Part shown: positions 43,110 through 52,611 of the stretch, in pieces
Position numbering within the stretch: position 1 is the stretch's first letter
Layout of the letters: the number at the start of each line of letters is the position of its first letter
Source of the DNA: an uncultured Bacteriovoracaceae bacterium
GTDB lineage: Bacteria > Bdellovibrionota > Bacteriovoracia > Bacteriovoracales > Bacteriovoracaceae
NCBI GenBank assembly: GCA_937923325.1
Contig: CAKZUQ010000010.1
Span: forward strand, 3,733-67,732
DNA length: 64,000 nucleotides
Direction of reading: 5' to 3'
Made by a program: the position numbers and the translations under genes
Notes under the pieces: generated by a model
What the model saw: only the letters and a program-made list of their open reading frames with translations
What the model was told of the DNA's origin: nothing
The model's database searches: none

Positions 43110-46106
43110 ATGGCAAAGTTATTAAAAACATTACTATTGAAAACAGCAAGTATTGCAATAAATACACAACTTGTTCTTTCTCCAATGGCACTGTCAATTA
43201 ACTCAGCCGTAGCACAGGATACAGCCTGGGACAAAGCATCTAAAGCGGTTGACGCCTTAACCAAAGGTGTACAAATTGGAACTCAAGTTCTCAATCAAAC
43301 AAACTCAGCAGGTCCAAACAATCAATACTTAATAAAGCCTGTAGCAGCAGACGGTTTACACCAAAAGCTTGCCAACAACGGATGTATGGTTCTAGAAGCA
43401 AAAGGGAATTCTTTAGCAGTAGATTCAATATGTGATGAGAGTAATCCAGATGTAAAAGATCAAGCAATGGTACTTCAATATCTGGAAACGGCACAAATAA
43501 ACAAAGAAACTGTCGATGAATTTATCATTAAAGGAAATGATAGATTTAGCCAAGGACCAGCATGTTTTGATAGAGTCGCTTTGACTTATCAACAAGAACT
43601 AAAAGCAAAACTAAAAAGTTTAGATGACCTCAAGAGTCTGATGGAAAATAAAATCAAAGCCTTTAAAGTTCAAAGTGATAAGTTAGTAACAGCAATTAAA
43701 GGTGATGATGCTATCTTAAATGGTGCAGGAGAAGTCGCTTTAGCAAATCATAACTTTATGGCCAATTTCACAGCAGCTGAAAGAAATAGCTGTGCAACCT
43801 TCATTACAGAAAATACGATTCAAGAGAATGGTAAAAGCTCTGGGTTAAGAGGACTTAAATCTATAATGGATAGAAGATTTGAAGGAGAAGACTCCAATGG
43901 CGATAGCTATAGCCCAAAGCAAGTCTTAACAAACCAAAGACAAATAACAAAAGATGTTGAATCTTTACTTGAAAATTTTAATAACAATATCACAGGAACT
44001 GACTCAATAGCCTTAGATTCGGACACTTTATACGACGGAGCTCAGGCTACTCTTTTCGATGTTCAAAATAGAGGTGTTTCTAATATTTTAGGAAATGAAC
44101 TTAAAGACTTTGAAAGGACATTAAGAGATAAGAAAAAACAATTTAGAGGTTTAGATGAAGCAACAGCATCAAGAATTGAAAGTATAGAAAATGGAACAGA
44201 AAACTCTGCTGACATAGCAGAGATCTATAAAAGAAATCAATACAATGCCTGTATAGCTGAATATGTAGGAAACAGTTCAACATTCTCTCGTTCAATAACA
44301 AATTATAGTTTAAGTGATTCTGCAAACAATAATAGAGACTCAATTCTTAGAACTACTGTTTATGAAAATTTAGAAGACAATGACATAGATATCGATCAAA
44401 AAATTAAAAATATTTCTGCATATGATAGCTCAAGTCAAGAAAAAATAAGGTTAAGTAGAACTCAAACTCTTTGTGGAAAGACAATTTATAAAGATGCTAC
44501 AAACATAAGCGTATCCTCTTTACTCTCACTTTATAGATGTGAATGTGAAAAGATTTATAATAGTAAAGACGGTGGGACAATTAGTCAAAAAGATACAGAA
44601 ACTAAGCTAGCAGGATACACTAAATATATTGCAGATGAAAAAAATAAGCTTATGTCTAATATTGCAACTAAGGTAAAGGAAAAAGTCTTATACTGTAACG
44701 AAGATCAAACAACAGGAATAGGAGCACTAAGTTGTGAGAATGCGTTTGATAGAAATTCTAATAACTTTTGCTTAAAGACAGCAACAACTTGTGCTAGCAA
44801 TGTTGCAAGTTGTGGAACATCAATTGCCAATGCACTTGATGCAACAGTCGCTTCTCAAATAAATAAAGCAAAAATTTATGAAACAGAGATGGAAGTAATG
44901 AAACAAGAATTATTTGCAACTCTACAAAATGCATTAACAATTTCTCAAATTGATTCCTTAAATGAAGATGCGATAAATCAAACAGGTTCTCTTTCTAAAT
45001 CAACAACTGATTTAAAACTAGATCTTGTTCAAAATAAATTTCTTGAAGGTTTAGATCAGGAACTAAAAATTGAAGATCCTGATGCGTATTTAGAATTGTT
45101 TCAAAATGATATTGCAAAAATTCGAGAAGATTTAAAAAAGTCTTTAGATGAACAATTTGGCGAAGATGTTGAAAACTTTTCGGGCTATGCAAGTAAATCG
45201 TCTTCAACTCAAGGTCTACTAGGAGTTATCTCGACTGCAATGAGTAATGCAAATTTAGAAAAGGCGAGATGGTCAACAATTTATGAAAAATGTAAAAGAG
45301 CAAATGCTGCAATCATAAGACAAATAAACGATGCAAACCAACAGCAACAAGAATATGATCAAAAAATTGCTGAACAAAATGCTTATAACTTAAAGAAGTG
45401 TCAAATCCTTATCAAAGGATGTGATGATTCAGCTCATTATTCACTATTATCAAATACTGCACAAATAACAGAGGCAATAAACGGATCTTCATTGGGTAAT
45501 CCTGCTGATGAACTGTGCTCAAATGATGATATCGATCCAAGTGAGTTCGCAGCTAAAATGATGGATAAGAAAAATTTAACATTACAAATTATTAAAATCA
45601 AAGAATATTGCGCATCTAATGATACAGGAAAGAATGATTATTCGAACGAGTGCAAAAACACAGGCTCTTTTTGCAAAAGTTATAAAGATGAAGACCGGTA
45701 TAACGATGTTGAGTTCTGTGTAGAATATGGAACGAGCAAAGACAAGAAAAACAAGATTATAGAAGTTATAAGCAATAACATCTCATGTTCAAAAACAGTT
45801 GATTATGCAACTCTAAAGCGACAAGTCGATAATGATAGAATATTAAGAATTGCACTAGATGACTACAAAGATAAACGAAAATGTATTACTCCAGAAGATG
45901 ACGACTATAAAGACCTCGCATTCGATGCATATAAATATTCAGCAAACTCTTCGACTTTTACAGGTTTAGGAGAACAAGGGGCTCCACAAGAATGTAAAAA
46001 TATCATTGCTGCATCAAAAGGAAGTGGAGATAAAGATGAAGGCTTAAATAACTTTACTTCAGGCTTCTTCGATATACTGAATGGAGCCAACGTAAAAGGC
46101 CAGTAA
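43110..46106 (+). CDS. Large exported coiled-coil protein
   Basis: This is a 998-residue protein with a long signal peptide (cleavage likely after SINSAVAQD). The mature part is mostly polar helix with Gln/Asn/Lys-rich coiled-coil stretches (about 170-230, 270-350, 580-760). Conserved-looking cysteine pairs are spread along it (CECEK, TCASNVASC, CKRAN, KKCQILIKGC). No enzyme motif is seen. GAGG precedes the ATG. The next gene, a gluzincin lipoprotein, follows after 23 bases in the same operon, and the small anchored protein comes after that. It may form a secreted or periplasmic scaffold with them. Confidence 0.7.
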   Translation: MAKLLKTLLLKTASIAINTQLVLSPMALSINSAVAQDTAWDKASKAVDALTKGVQIGTQVLNQTNSAGPNNQYLIKPVAADGLHQKLANNGCMVLEAKGNSLAVDSICDESNPDVKDQAMVLQYLETAQINKETVDEFIIKGNDRFSQGPACFDRVALTYQQELKAKLKSLDDLKSLMENKIKAFKVQSDKLVTAIKGDDAILNGAGEVALANHNFMANFTAAERNSCATFITENTIQENGKSSGLRGLKSIMDRRFEGEDSNGDSYSPKQVLTNQRQITKDVESLLENFNNNITGTDSIALDSDTLYDGAQATLFDVQNRGVSNILGNELKDFERTLRDKKKQFRGLDEATASRIESIENGTENSADIAEIYKRNQYNACIAEYVGNSSTFSRSITNYSLSDSANNNRDSILRTTVYENLEDNDIDIDQKIKNISAYDSSSQEKIRLSRTQTLCGKTIYKDATNISVSSLLSLYRCECEKIYNSKDGGTISQKDTETKLAGYTKYIADEKNKLMSNIATKVKEKVLYCNEDQTTGIGALSCENAFDRNSNNFCLKTATTCASNVASCGTSIANALDATVASQINKAKIYETEMEVMKQELFATLQNALTISQIDSLNEDAINQTGSLSKSTTDLKLDLVQNKFLEGLDQELKIEDPDAYLELFQNDIAKIREDLKKSLDEQFGEDVENFSGYASKSSSTQGLLGVISTAMSNANLEKARWSTIYEKCKRANAAIIRQINDANQQQQEYDQKIAEQNAYNLKKCQILIKGCDDSAHYSLLSNTAQITEAINGSSLGNPADELCSNDDIDPSEFAAKMMDKKNLTLQIIKIKEYCASNDTGKNDYSNECKNTGSFCKSYKDEDRYNDVEFCVEYGTSKDKKNKIIEVISNNISCSKTVDYATLKRQVDNDRILRIALDDYKDKRKCITPEDDDYKDLAFDAYKYSANSSTFTGLGEQGAPQECKNIIAASKGSGDKDEGLNNFTSGFFDILNGANVKGQ

Positions 46107-46129
46107 TAAATAAGAACAAGGAAGAATAT

Positions 46130-48730
46130 ATGCATAAGGAACTTGCAAAATTCACAAATAAAATTTTAATGTTTATTGCATTAGTAGTTCTTGTTGGCTG
46201 TAATGCACAGTCAGGAGGAGCTATCGATGATCCAGATGCATTTCAAGGAACAGGAGCTGGTCTTGTATACCTCGTAAATCCAATTGTTAATGGAGAAGCA
46301 TCTCCAAATTACGAAGAAAATAGTGTCTCTAGAAAAATTACTAACAACACAAGTTTAAGTGAAGACTGCTCATTTGAACTACTAACTACAAATACATTCT
46401 CGACAACCGCCCTTCCCTGCTTCAGTGTTTTTAATGAAGATGACTCAACATCTATACCTCTAGAAACTAGCAATGGAGGATGGACCTACCCTCTTGGATC
46501 AGATGCTTTTTATCAAGTTAGTACTTTCTTTCATGTAAAAAAAATGATGGACAATGTCTTAGATTCACTTTCTTTTGCTCATTACTCTGCATTTTACAAT
46601 AGATTAACTTGGAGTATTCCCTCAGCAACTAACTTCTACTTACCAACAACTCAATCTTTTTGGCTAACAGAAAATACTATAACTAAAACACTAAGAGTTA
46701 TTTCAAAATGCTATCTTGATGAAGATAACTTTAATGCATTTTATTCTGCAGCTGAATCTGAATTATGTTTTGGCTATAATGAAAACATAACGTCTCTTCG
46801 CTTTGCTCAAGATCCAAGTGTAATTTATCATGAATTAGGGCATGTCTTTGTCGACATACTTTTAAATCAAAGAAATACATTTATGAATCCAAATGGCATA
46901 ACTGTTGAGACAATCCCTTATAGAGTAAATCTTGGAAAGTTTTCCTACGATGAAGGTGGAGCTTTAAATGAAGGGATTGCCGATTTTTTCGCATATTATA
47001 TGAATAGAAGAACAAGATTTGGAGAATGGGCACTTGGAAGGTTTTTTGATGCATCAAGACCTTTAACAGAGAGTGACCCTCTACATACAGCAACATTTAC
47101 AGATACTGAAAAATTATCTTATCCAAGACACGTTCATTACGATGCCAATTTTGAAATTGGAGAAAGAAATCCGGCCAAAGAATCTAGGCATAATGCTGGT
47201 CAAATCACATCTCATTACTTAGTTGCCCTTCATAAACAACTGCAGTCAACATGTAGCTTTCCGACTAACACAACAGGACTATCAACGACAGACTACAAAC
47301 ATAAAAAAGCAAATGATTACTTAATATATCTATTAAGTGAAACATTAGGTGAACTTGGTGACCAAACAACTAAAGGATCAGATTTTTATGAAAATTTAAA
47401 TGTATCATTTGTAAATTTAAATCCTGAAAATGCGTATGAATGGAATGACTCTAAAGACTCTATTACATATAGAAAATTTTATAAAACATTTGCTAAAAAC
47501 ATCTATCACAATATATCACAATATCTCTGTCCTAGCTTCACAAAGGAACAATCTGAGAGTTTATTAGATAAGTATGGATTACTTTTATTTAAAAACTATA
47601 CAGATGAAGGAAGTGGTAGAAATATCGCTAGCTCACAAAGCATTATATATGATGATATAAATGCTAGCGCAACACATCCTGCAACAGGAAGTGCTGTAGC
47701 ATTAATATCCCCCACTACAAGTACGAAAGTTGACGAGATATATAGAAACAACTCAATTCTTATTTCAAAAGAGCTGATTGGGCTTCCCTCTAGTACAAGT
47801 GGTATTAACAGAGCTTATTTAATTGATGACAAAGTACAAATTGATAGATTACTAACAAATTTAACCTACCAAGGAGTACCTGTTTCAACATCAACTGGCG
47901 TTGCGGGAACAGAGTTTAATAATAGTAATATTCAAATTGGTCCAGGTGAAATAGTTGGACTATCCTTAAACATAGTAAACAATTCGAACTCTATCATGGC
48001 CGGACTAGAAGTATTAGGTAATGACTGGGATCATATGAAGCTTCTAAATAATTCAAATAGATATGTTAATAGATTTAGTAATGAGAACACATTTAGAAGT
48101 AGTCAATTAGCAGAGCATAGACCTTGTCAAATTAATGGCTTTCCACTTTTAACAGAAGGAGCATTAACGGATACAACAGAAAACCAAGGAGACTGTAGCT
48201 TTAATAGTAAAGACAATAATCGTTTTGATTTTGAAGTAACAGATACTAATGGAAAATTTCCAATGCACTCATTAGATTCTCCTCAACCAATTTGTCTAGT
48301 TCGACACCAAGCAGATGATGAGGAAAGATGGGTTTCTCAAAATTTTAAAAGAAAAGATTTAGGTATTGGAGATACTGATTGTTTAGATTATGCAAATAGC
48401 GGCAGTTCATTCAACCCTAATTCTTGCCTTGTAAGAGTTCTGCCTGGTGCTTCAAATGCTATTTACAGTAAGATTGATCCAGGACAAACTTTAGCTGATA
48501 CTCTATCAAGTGATGGTTCTGTTTACGAAGTAACATCATCAAATGTAGTATTATTAGAAATTAACAAAAGAATTCCACCTGGACTAGAGTTTACATGTCG
48601 ATTTAGAGCTAGAATGAGTAATTGTAGTGACTGTTTTACTGATGAAAATGGAAATGAATATACACAAAGTGACTATACATCACATCAACCTTTTAAAGTG
48701 ATTGACTTCACATTTGCCGTAACGGAGTAA
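46130..48730 (+). CDS. Gluzincin-type metallopeptidase lipoprotein
   Basis: This is an 866-residue lipoprotein with signal ILMFIALVVLVGCNA (lipobox LVGC). It carries VIYHELGHVF (H234, E235, H238), and NEGIADFFAYY 43 residues later supplies E281 as third zinc ligand. This is a thermolysin/fungalysin-like HExxH...E arrangement. RHNAGQITSHYL follows, and a conserved-looking His could assist catalysis. The C-terminal ~350 residues are beta-rich with several Cys. It is probably anchored in the outer membrane and degrades external protein. It lies between the 998-residue exported protein and the small anchored protein. Its TAA is in the same frame as the downstream ORF. Confidence 0.75.
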   Translation: MHKELAKFTNKILMFIALVVLVGCNAQSGGAIDDPDAFQGTGAGLVYLVNPIVNGEASPNYEENSVSRKITNNTSLSEDCSFELLTTNTFSTTALPCFSVFNEDDSTSIPLETSNGGWTYPLGSDAFYQVSTFFHVKKMMDNVLDSLSFAHYSAFYNRLTWSIPSATNFYLPTTQSFWLTENTITKTLRVISKCYLDEDNFNAFYSAAESELCFGYNENITSLRFAQDPSVIYHELGHVFVDILLNQRNTFMNPNGITVETIPYRVNLGKFSYDEGGALNEGIADFFAYYMNRRTRFGEWALGRFFDASRPLTESDPLHTATFTDTEKLSYPRHVHYDANFEIGERNPAKESRHNAGQITSHYLVALHKQLQSTCSFPTNTTGLSTTDYKHKKANDYLIYLLSETLGELGDQTTKGSDFYENLNVSFVNLNPENAYEWNDSKDSITYRKFYKTFAKNIYHNISQYLCPSFTKEQSESLLDKYGLLLFKNYTDEGSGRNIASSQSIIYDDINASATHPATGSAVALISPTTSTKVDEIYRNNSILISKELIGLPSSTSGINRAYLIDDKVQIDRLLTNLTYQGVPVSTSTGVAGTEFNNSNIQIGPGEIVGLSLNIVNNSNSIMAGLEVLGNDWDHMKLLNNSNRYVNRFSNENTFRSSQLAEHRPCQINGFPLLTEGALTDTTENQGDCSFNSKDNNRFDFEVTDTNGKFPMHSLDSPQPICLVRHQADDEERWVSQNFKRKDLGIGDTDCLDYANSGSSFNPNSCLVRVLPGASNAIYSKIDPGQTLADTLSSDGSVYEVTSSNVVLLEINKRIPPGLEFTCRFRARMSNCSDCFTDENGNEYTQSDYTSHQPFKVIDFTFAVTE

Positions 48731-48733
48731 AAT

Positions 48734-49261
48734 ATTAAAAAGTTATTAGTCTTCACATTCATTCTTACAGGTGTCTACTTTTATCTAAAAGAAAGTAAAA
48801 GCCTTAATTTAAAAGTTCAAACTTATACAAAAAAAGATACTCAACCTAATAAAAAAATACCAAAAGTGACTAAACAAAAAAAATCACAATTAGTAAGAAA
48901 AACTAAATATAAAAAGAATTCTAAAGAAAAAGGTCCATTATTAAGCTCAAAAAAAACACAACTAGTACCACAAGTTCAAATAGATAAAGACATTAAAAAT
49001 ATATACTTTGCAAACACATCAAAAGAGCTTGATATTAAAATATCTAAAGTTAAGGAAACTTCTATTAAAGTAAATGGAAGAAGTAAAACCGTTAATCATG
49101 TAATAGTAAAAACAAAAAAGAAAACAGGACCGACTTCAAGTTTTGAAGCTTTAGTTGATCCAAAATCTAATGTTGTATATAAGACATGGAACCAGACAAG
49201 GTTTGAAACAAATAAAACGTTTAAAATAAAAGCTGCTGGCCTAGAGTTTTATTCTAAGTAA
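48734..49261 (+). CDS. Small membrane-anchored basic protein, apparent ATT start
   Basis: This is a 175-residue protein if translation begins at ATT 48734-48736, which lies 6 bases after GGAG and just after the preceding gene's TAA. From there the frame encodes (M)KKLLVFTFILTGVYFYLKES, a textbook signal anchor. Starting at the first ATG/GTG-type codon (GTG 48866) would remove it. The rest is Lys-rich and basic, ending in a compact domain (EALVDPKSNVVYKTWNQTRF). Function unknown. It is the third gene of the 998/866-residue protein operon. An alternative is stop-codon read-through, since the frame is continuous with the preceding gene. Confidence 0.6.
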   Translation: MKKLLVFTFILTGVYFYLKESKSLNLKVQTYTKKDTQPNKKIPKVTKQKKSQLVRKTKYKKNSKEKGPLLSSKKTQLVPQVQIDKDIKNIYFANTSKELDIKISKVKETSIKVNGRSKTVNHVIVKTKKKTGPTSSFEALVDPKSNVVYKTWNQTRFETNKTFKIKAAGLEFYSK

Positions 49262-49617
49262 TTCTATTTACAACTAATAAATTACTATAACACCCTACTC
49301 TAAGTTACTTGAGAAAAGATTTTAATTCTTTAAATAGGACTCTTCCAATATTTCTTGGTTTAACTTCCTACTTCGATAAAAAGGAGTTATAAAAAACAGC
49401 TTTAAAAGCTGGCTTAATATTCGTAATGATTCATTTCATATAGTCTAAGACAATACATACTAAACTTTTTCAGTATATCAATAATATCTTTTTAAATTAT
49501 AGATAGACTTTATTTTTGATAGTTTTTATTTGATACAAAACTTCAGTAAAGCTTTTAACGATCAAAGAAAGGATTTGCATAAAAAGATAAAAAGATTAGT
49601 CCAGAGTTTTTAAATTT
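49262..49617. other. Intergenic stretch without recognisable gene
   Basis: This is AT-rich DNA between the small anchored protein and the transposase remnant. No ORF with a ribosome site, RNA gene or strong hairpin was recognised. It may include the decayed upstream part of the mobile element. Confidence 0.5.
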
Positions 49618-50078
49618 ATGTAGTGGAAGATACAAAAGTATATATTAAAAAAAAGAGGTTCAAAGAGAACGATTGAAGAGCGAGAGCATATAAATAAATT
49701 ATTAGATTTGAATGAAGATTTTATTTTTTTGGAAATAGTTAAGGAGATGGTAAAGTTATTTTTTGATAGTGAAACGAAGATGATGCTTTTTGATGAACTT
49801 GCACAGATTCGAAATTGGTGCCATAAGCTAGGATTTAATAATCTTTTAAAGTGGCATATGTATTTGATTAATCTTTGGAGAACGTTACAAATTATTATAA
49901 GCATAAAGTAACGTCATCGCTTTCAAAAGGTATGATTAATGTGATTAAGGTAAGAATTAGAAGAGGCTATGGTTATCAAAATATGGATTATTTAAAACTT
50001 AAAACCATGCAGCAATGTGGCATTCTAAACTCAGATTATTTCACTGTAGATGATAAATTTATTTTAGGGTTTCAGTAA
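49618..50078 (+). pseudogene. Frameshifted remnant of an ISL3-like transposase
   Basis: Two consecutive frames together resemble the C-terminal third of an ISL3-family transposase. The first frame, from about 49621, encodes WKIQKYILKKRGSKRTIEE, then INKLLDLNEDFIFLEIVKEM and LGFNNLLKWHMYL. The second, from about 49885, resumes with YYKHKVTSSLSKGMINVIKV and RRGYGYQNMDYLKLKTMQQC, the family's typical ending. A frameshift near 49880 separates them, and the N-terminal part and terminal repeats are missing. It is therefore non-functional. Family assignment is from motif memory, not a search. Confidence 0.6.
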
Positions 50079-50292
50079 GATGCAATTTTTTGAGTTAGAA
50101 TCATAATAAAAATAAAAATCTATATTATTAATACAACTGTCAGAGAAATTATGACTCGAAAGAAGATACCTATTTAATATTACATCAAAGGAGTGACTAA
50201 AGTATTGGCATCTCACTTGCTAAAACAAGATTAATATTATGAACAGATTTCATGAAATATATCAATAATAAGTGTAACTCAAAGGATAACTT

Positions 50293-50748
50293 ACGAAGAA
50301 ATTATTAATTGGACTATTGGCTCTCACAAGCCTTTCAGTTATGGCAAATTGTAAAATAAAAGTTAAACTCGTTGGTGAATACAAAACAGGTTTTTATGAT
50401 GATTGCTCAAATTGTGGTCCTGGATTTTTTAAACGAATAAGAAAGAAAAAAGAAAGAACGACTAAAAAGATGATGAATTTTATTGAAGCAAATTTAGAAG
50501 CGAAAGGTTATCAACCATTAAACAGTTACAGTGAAGCAGATCATACATTAGATGTTCACTTTAGTCATGATTCTTATTCAATTGAAGGTCATCATTTTGT
50601 AGATATGAGATTTACAGATAAACGATATGGATCTAAGGATCTATACCAAGGATCAAAAAGTTATTACTCGATTCATTCTACATACAATGGCTTTATTAAA
50701 GCGGTAAAAAATACTTTTAAAATTAATGACATAAATTCTTGTCACTAA
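50293..50748 (+). CDS. Small exported Cys-containing protein, apparent ACG start
   Basis: This is a 151-residue protein if translation begins at ACG 50293-50295, six bases after AAAGGA. The frame then reads (M)KKLLIGLLALTSLSVMANC, a complete signal peptide with cleavage after VMA. The only conventional candidates, TTG 50317 or ATG 50341, would cut the signal sequence and lack a ribosome site. The mature part has CSNCGPGFF and a C-terminal SCH, and a moderately basic domain of unknown function. An ATG-to-ACG mutation weakening the gene is the alternative explanation. Confidence 0.55.
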   Translation, partial: TKKLLIGLLALTSLSVMANCKIKVKLVGEYKTGFYDDCSNCGPGFFKRIRKKKERTTKKMMNFIEANLEAKGYQPLNSYSEADHTLDVHFSHDSYSIEGHHFVDMRFTDKRYGSKDLYQGSKSYYSIHSTYNGFIKAVKNTFKINDINSCH

Positions 50749-50826
50749 GTTTTTTATATTTGAGTTTAATAGACAAATAATACAAATTCTTCAATTTTAA
50801 TTATTTTTGATAAATTCATAAAGTAA

Positions 50827-52518
50827 TTATTTAAGTGAATCTTTAAGTTCTTTAATTCTGTCTTTATCAACTTTATTTACTAAACCTTTTGGCTTAGTTA
50901 GGAGTTTAAACTCATCAGTGAAGTACGATTCTAATTTATCAATATCTCCTGTATAAATAGACCTTTTAAGATCTAAAGAAATTTCAGGGAAATAAGCTAA
51001 AATATTTTTAGATAATGTTGGAAGGTATGGCTCAAATAATATACCAAGACATAGGGCATATATACTTGAATGAGCAATCGTGATTTTAGCAACATCTTTA
51101 TCTTCTTTTATACTTGCCCATGGAGCTCCATCAGAAAAGAACACATTTGCAATTTGACCTATACTCATAAGTTCTTCAAGACCTTTTTTAATAGATACAT
51201 TTTCAAGATGAGCATTAAAATTCTTAATTTTATCTTTTAATTCATTTGCCTGATCTAATCTTAAAAATGAAGTGAAGCTTTCTTTATCAATTCCATCAGT
51301 CCAATTCTTATAGAAGAAAGTTAAACATCTATTTACAAAGTTTCCTATATTGTTTGCCAGCTCATTATTAATCTTTGCTTCAAAGCCTTCCCAAGTAAAA
51401 CTTGAATCACTAGATTCTGGGATTAAAGTCGTAAGATAGTATCTAATATTGTCCTGTCCAAATTCTTCAATTGTTTTAAAAGCATCGACATAATGTCCTT
51501 TTGACTTAGAAAATTGCTTACCTTCTAAGTTAACATATTGATTTGCAGGAAGATTAGTAACAGGTTGAACAACACCACTGGCCATACTCATAACTGGAAA
51601 GATGATGGAGTGGAAGATGATATTATCTTTTCCAATAAAATTAGTGATTTTAGTATTTGGGTTTTGCCACCAGTCTTTTAGATAGTCTTCATCACTGTCT
51701 TTTAAAAGCTCTTTAGTATTACTAACATAACCTATTGGTGCATCAAACCAAACATATAGCTTTTTACCTTTGGCCTCATCTAAAGGAACATCTATTCCCC
51801 AATCTAAGTCTCTAGTTATTGCCCTATCTACCATCTTTTCTTTTGATAAAGAGTCTACAAAAGAAAATACCGATTTTTTCCAGTCTTTTGATTTAGACTC
51901 AATCCATTCTCTATATTCTTTATGGTACTTAGAAAGCATCAAGTACCACTGATCAACAGATTTAACTTCAATATTTGTAGACTCACAAAACTTACATACA
52001 GGCTTAATTAGCTTTACAGCATCTATCCATTCACCGCACTTTGGACACTCATCGCCTCTTGCTTCTTCGTAACCACATATATAACATTCACCTTCAACAA
52101 ACCTATCTGGTAAATAGTTATTACAGTCTTGGCATTGAAGTTGATCTTCAGCTCTTTTCTCAATAAAGCCTTTATCATGTAACTCTTTAAACCACTTAAC
52201 AGTTTCCACTGCATGATAATCTTTAGAAGTTTGTCCAAAATAATCAAAAGTTATACCATACTGATCAAAAACCTCTTTATGCTCTTTATGCCATTGATCT
52301 ACATAGGTTTGATAATCAATACCTGCTTTATTAGCATTTTGCATAATTGCAACACCATGCTCATCAGAGCCACTTATATGTATTGTGCTTTCTCCAAGAA
52401 GCTTTTTGTGCTTCGTGTAAATATCTGCAGGAAGATAAACTCCAGCTATATGACCAAAGTGAATAGGTCCATTTGCATATGGTAAGGCCGAAGTGATTAA
52501 ATTTTTTGAATTATTCAT
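50827..52518 (-). CDS. metG: Methionyl-tRNA synthetase
   Basis: This class I synthetase charges tRNA-Met. The 563-residue protein has ITSALPYANGPIHFGHIAG (HIGH motif variant HFGH) and GSDEHG. The connective-peptide zinc knuckles have four CxxC pairs (CQDC, CYIC, CPKC, CKFC). The KMSKS loop is present as KQFSKSKG. Length and the double zinc knuckle fit the E. coli-like class. No C-terminal tRNA-binding (EMAP/Trbp111) domain is present, and the gene stops at the anticodon-binding helices. It is divergent from the UvrD-like helicase gene. Confidence 0.95.
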   Translation of the reverse strand: MNNSKNLITSALPYANGPIHFGHIAGVYLPADIYTKHKKLLGESTIHISGSDEHGVAIMQNANKAGIDYQTYVDQWHKEHKEVFDQYGITFDYFGQTSKDYHAVETVKWFKELHDKGFIEKRAEDQLQCQDCNNYLPDRFVEGECYICGYEEARGDECPKCGEWIDAVKLIKPVCKFCESTNIEVKSVDQWYLMLSKYHKEYREWIESKSKDWKKSVFSFVDSLSKEKMVDRAITRDLDWGIDVPLDEAKGKKLYVWFDAPIGYVSNTKELLKDSDEDYLKDWWQNPNTKITNFIGKDNIIFHSIIFPVMSMASGVVQPVTNLPANQYVNLEGKQFSKSKGHYVDAFKTIEEFGQDNIRYYLTTLIPESSDSSFTWEGFEAKINNELANNIGNFVNRCLTFFYKNWTDGIDKESFTSFLRLDQANELKDKIKNFNAHLENVSIKKGLEELMSIGQIANVFFSDGAPWASIKEDKDVAKITIAHSSIYALCLGILFEPYLPTLSKNILAYFPEISLDLKRSIYTGDIDKLESYFTDEFKLLTKPKGLVNKVDKDRIKELKDSLK

Positions 52519-52555
52519 AATATATTACCTAAATTTAGTATTCAATAAGACTGAT

Positions 52556-52576
52556 AGTATATAATTAATGTATACT
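52556..52576. promoter_or_regulatory. Inverted repeat between metG and the helicase gene
   Basis: AGTATA at 52556-52561 and TATACT at 52571-52576 are perfect inverted arms around a 9-base AT-rich centre. They lie midway between the two divergent starts. TATACT itself could be a -10 hexamer for the helicase. A regulator binding here could control both genes; no known operator is matched. Confidence 0.35.
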
Positions 52577-52611
52577 CATCGCCAAATACTCAAAGAGAAA
52601 TTTAATTAAAT

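Noticed and set aside
49596..49904. 102-codon minus-strand ORF opposite the transposase remnant
   Set aside because: The plus strand shows transposase-like motifs here; the minus frame is Ile/Phe/Ser-rich noise.
52023..52485. ORFs on both strands within metG
   Set aside because: metG motifs and zinc knuckles run continuously through this stretch in the annotated frame.
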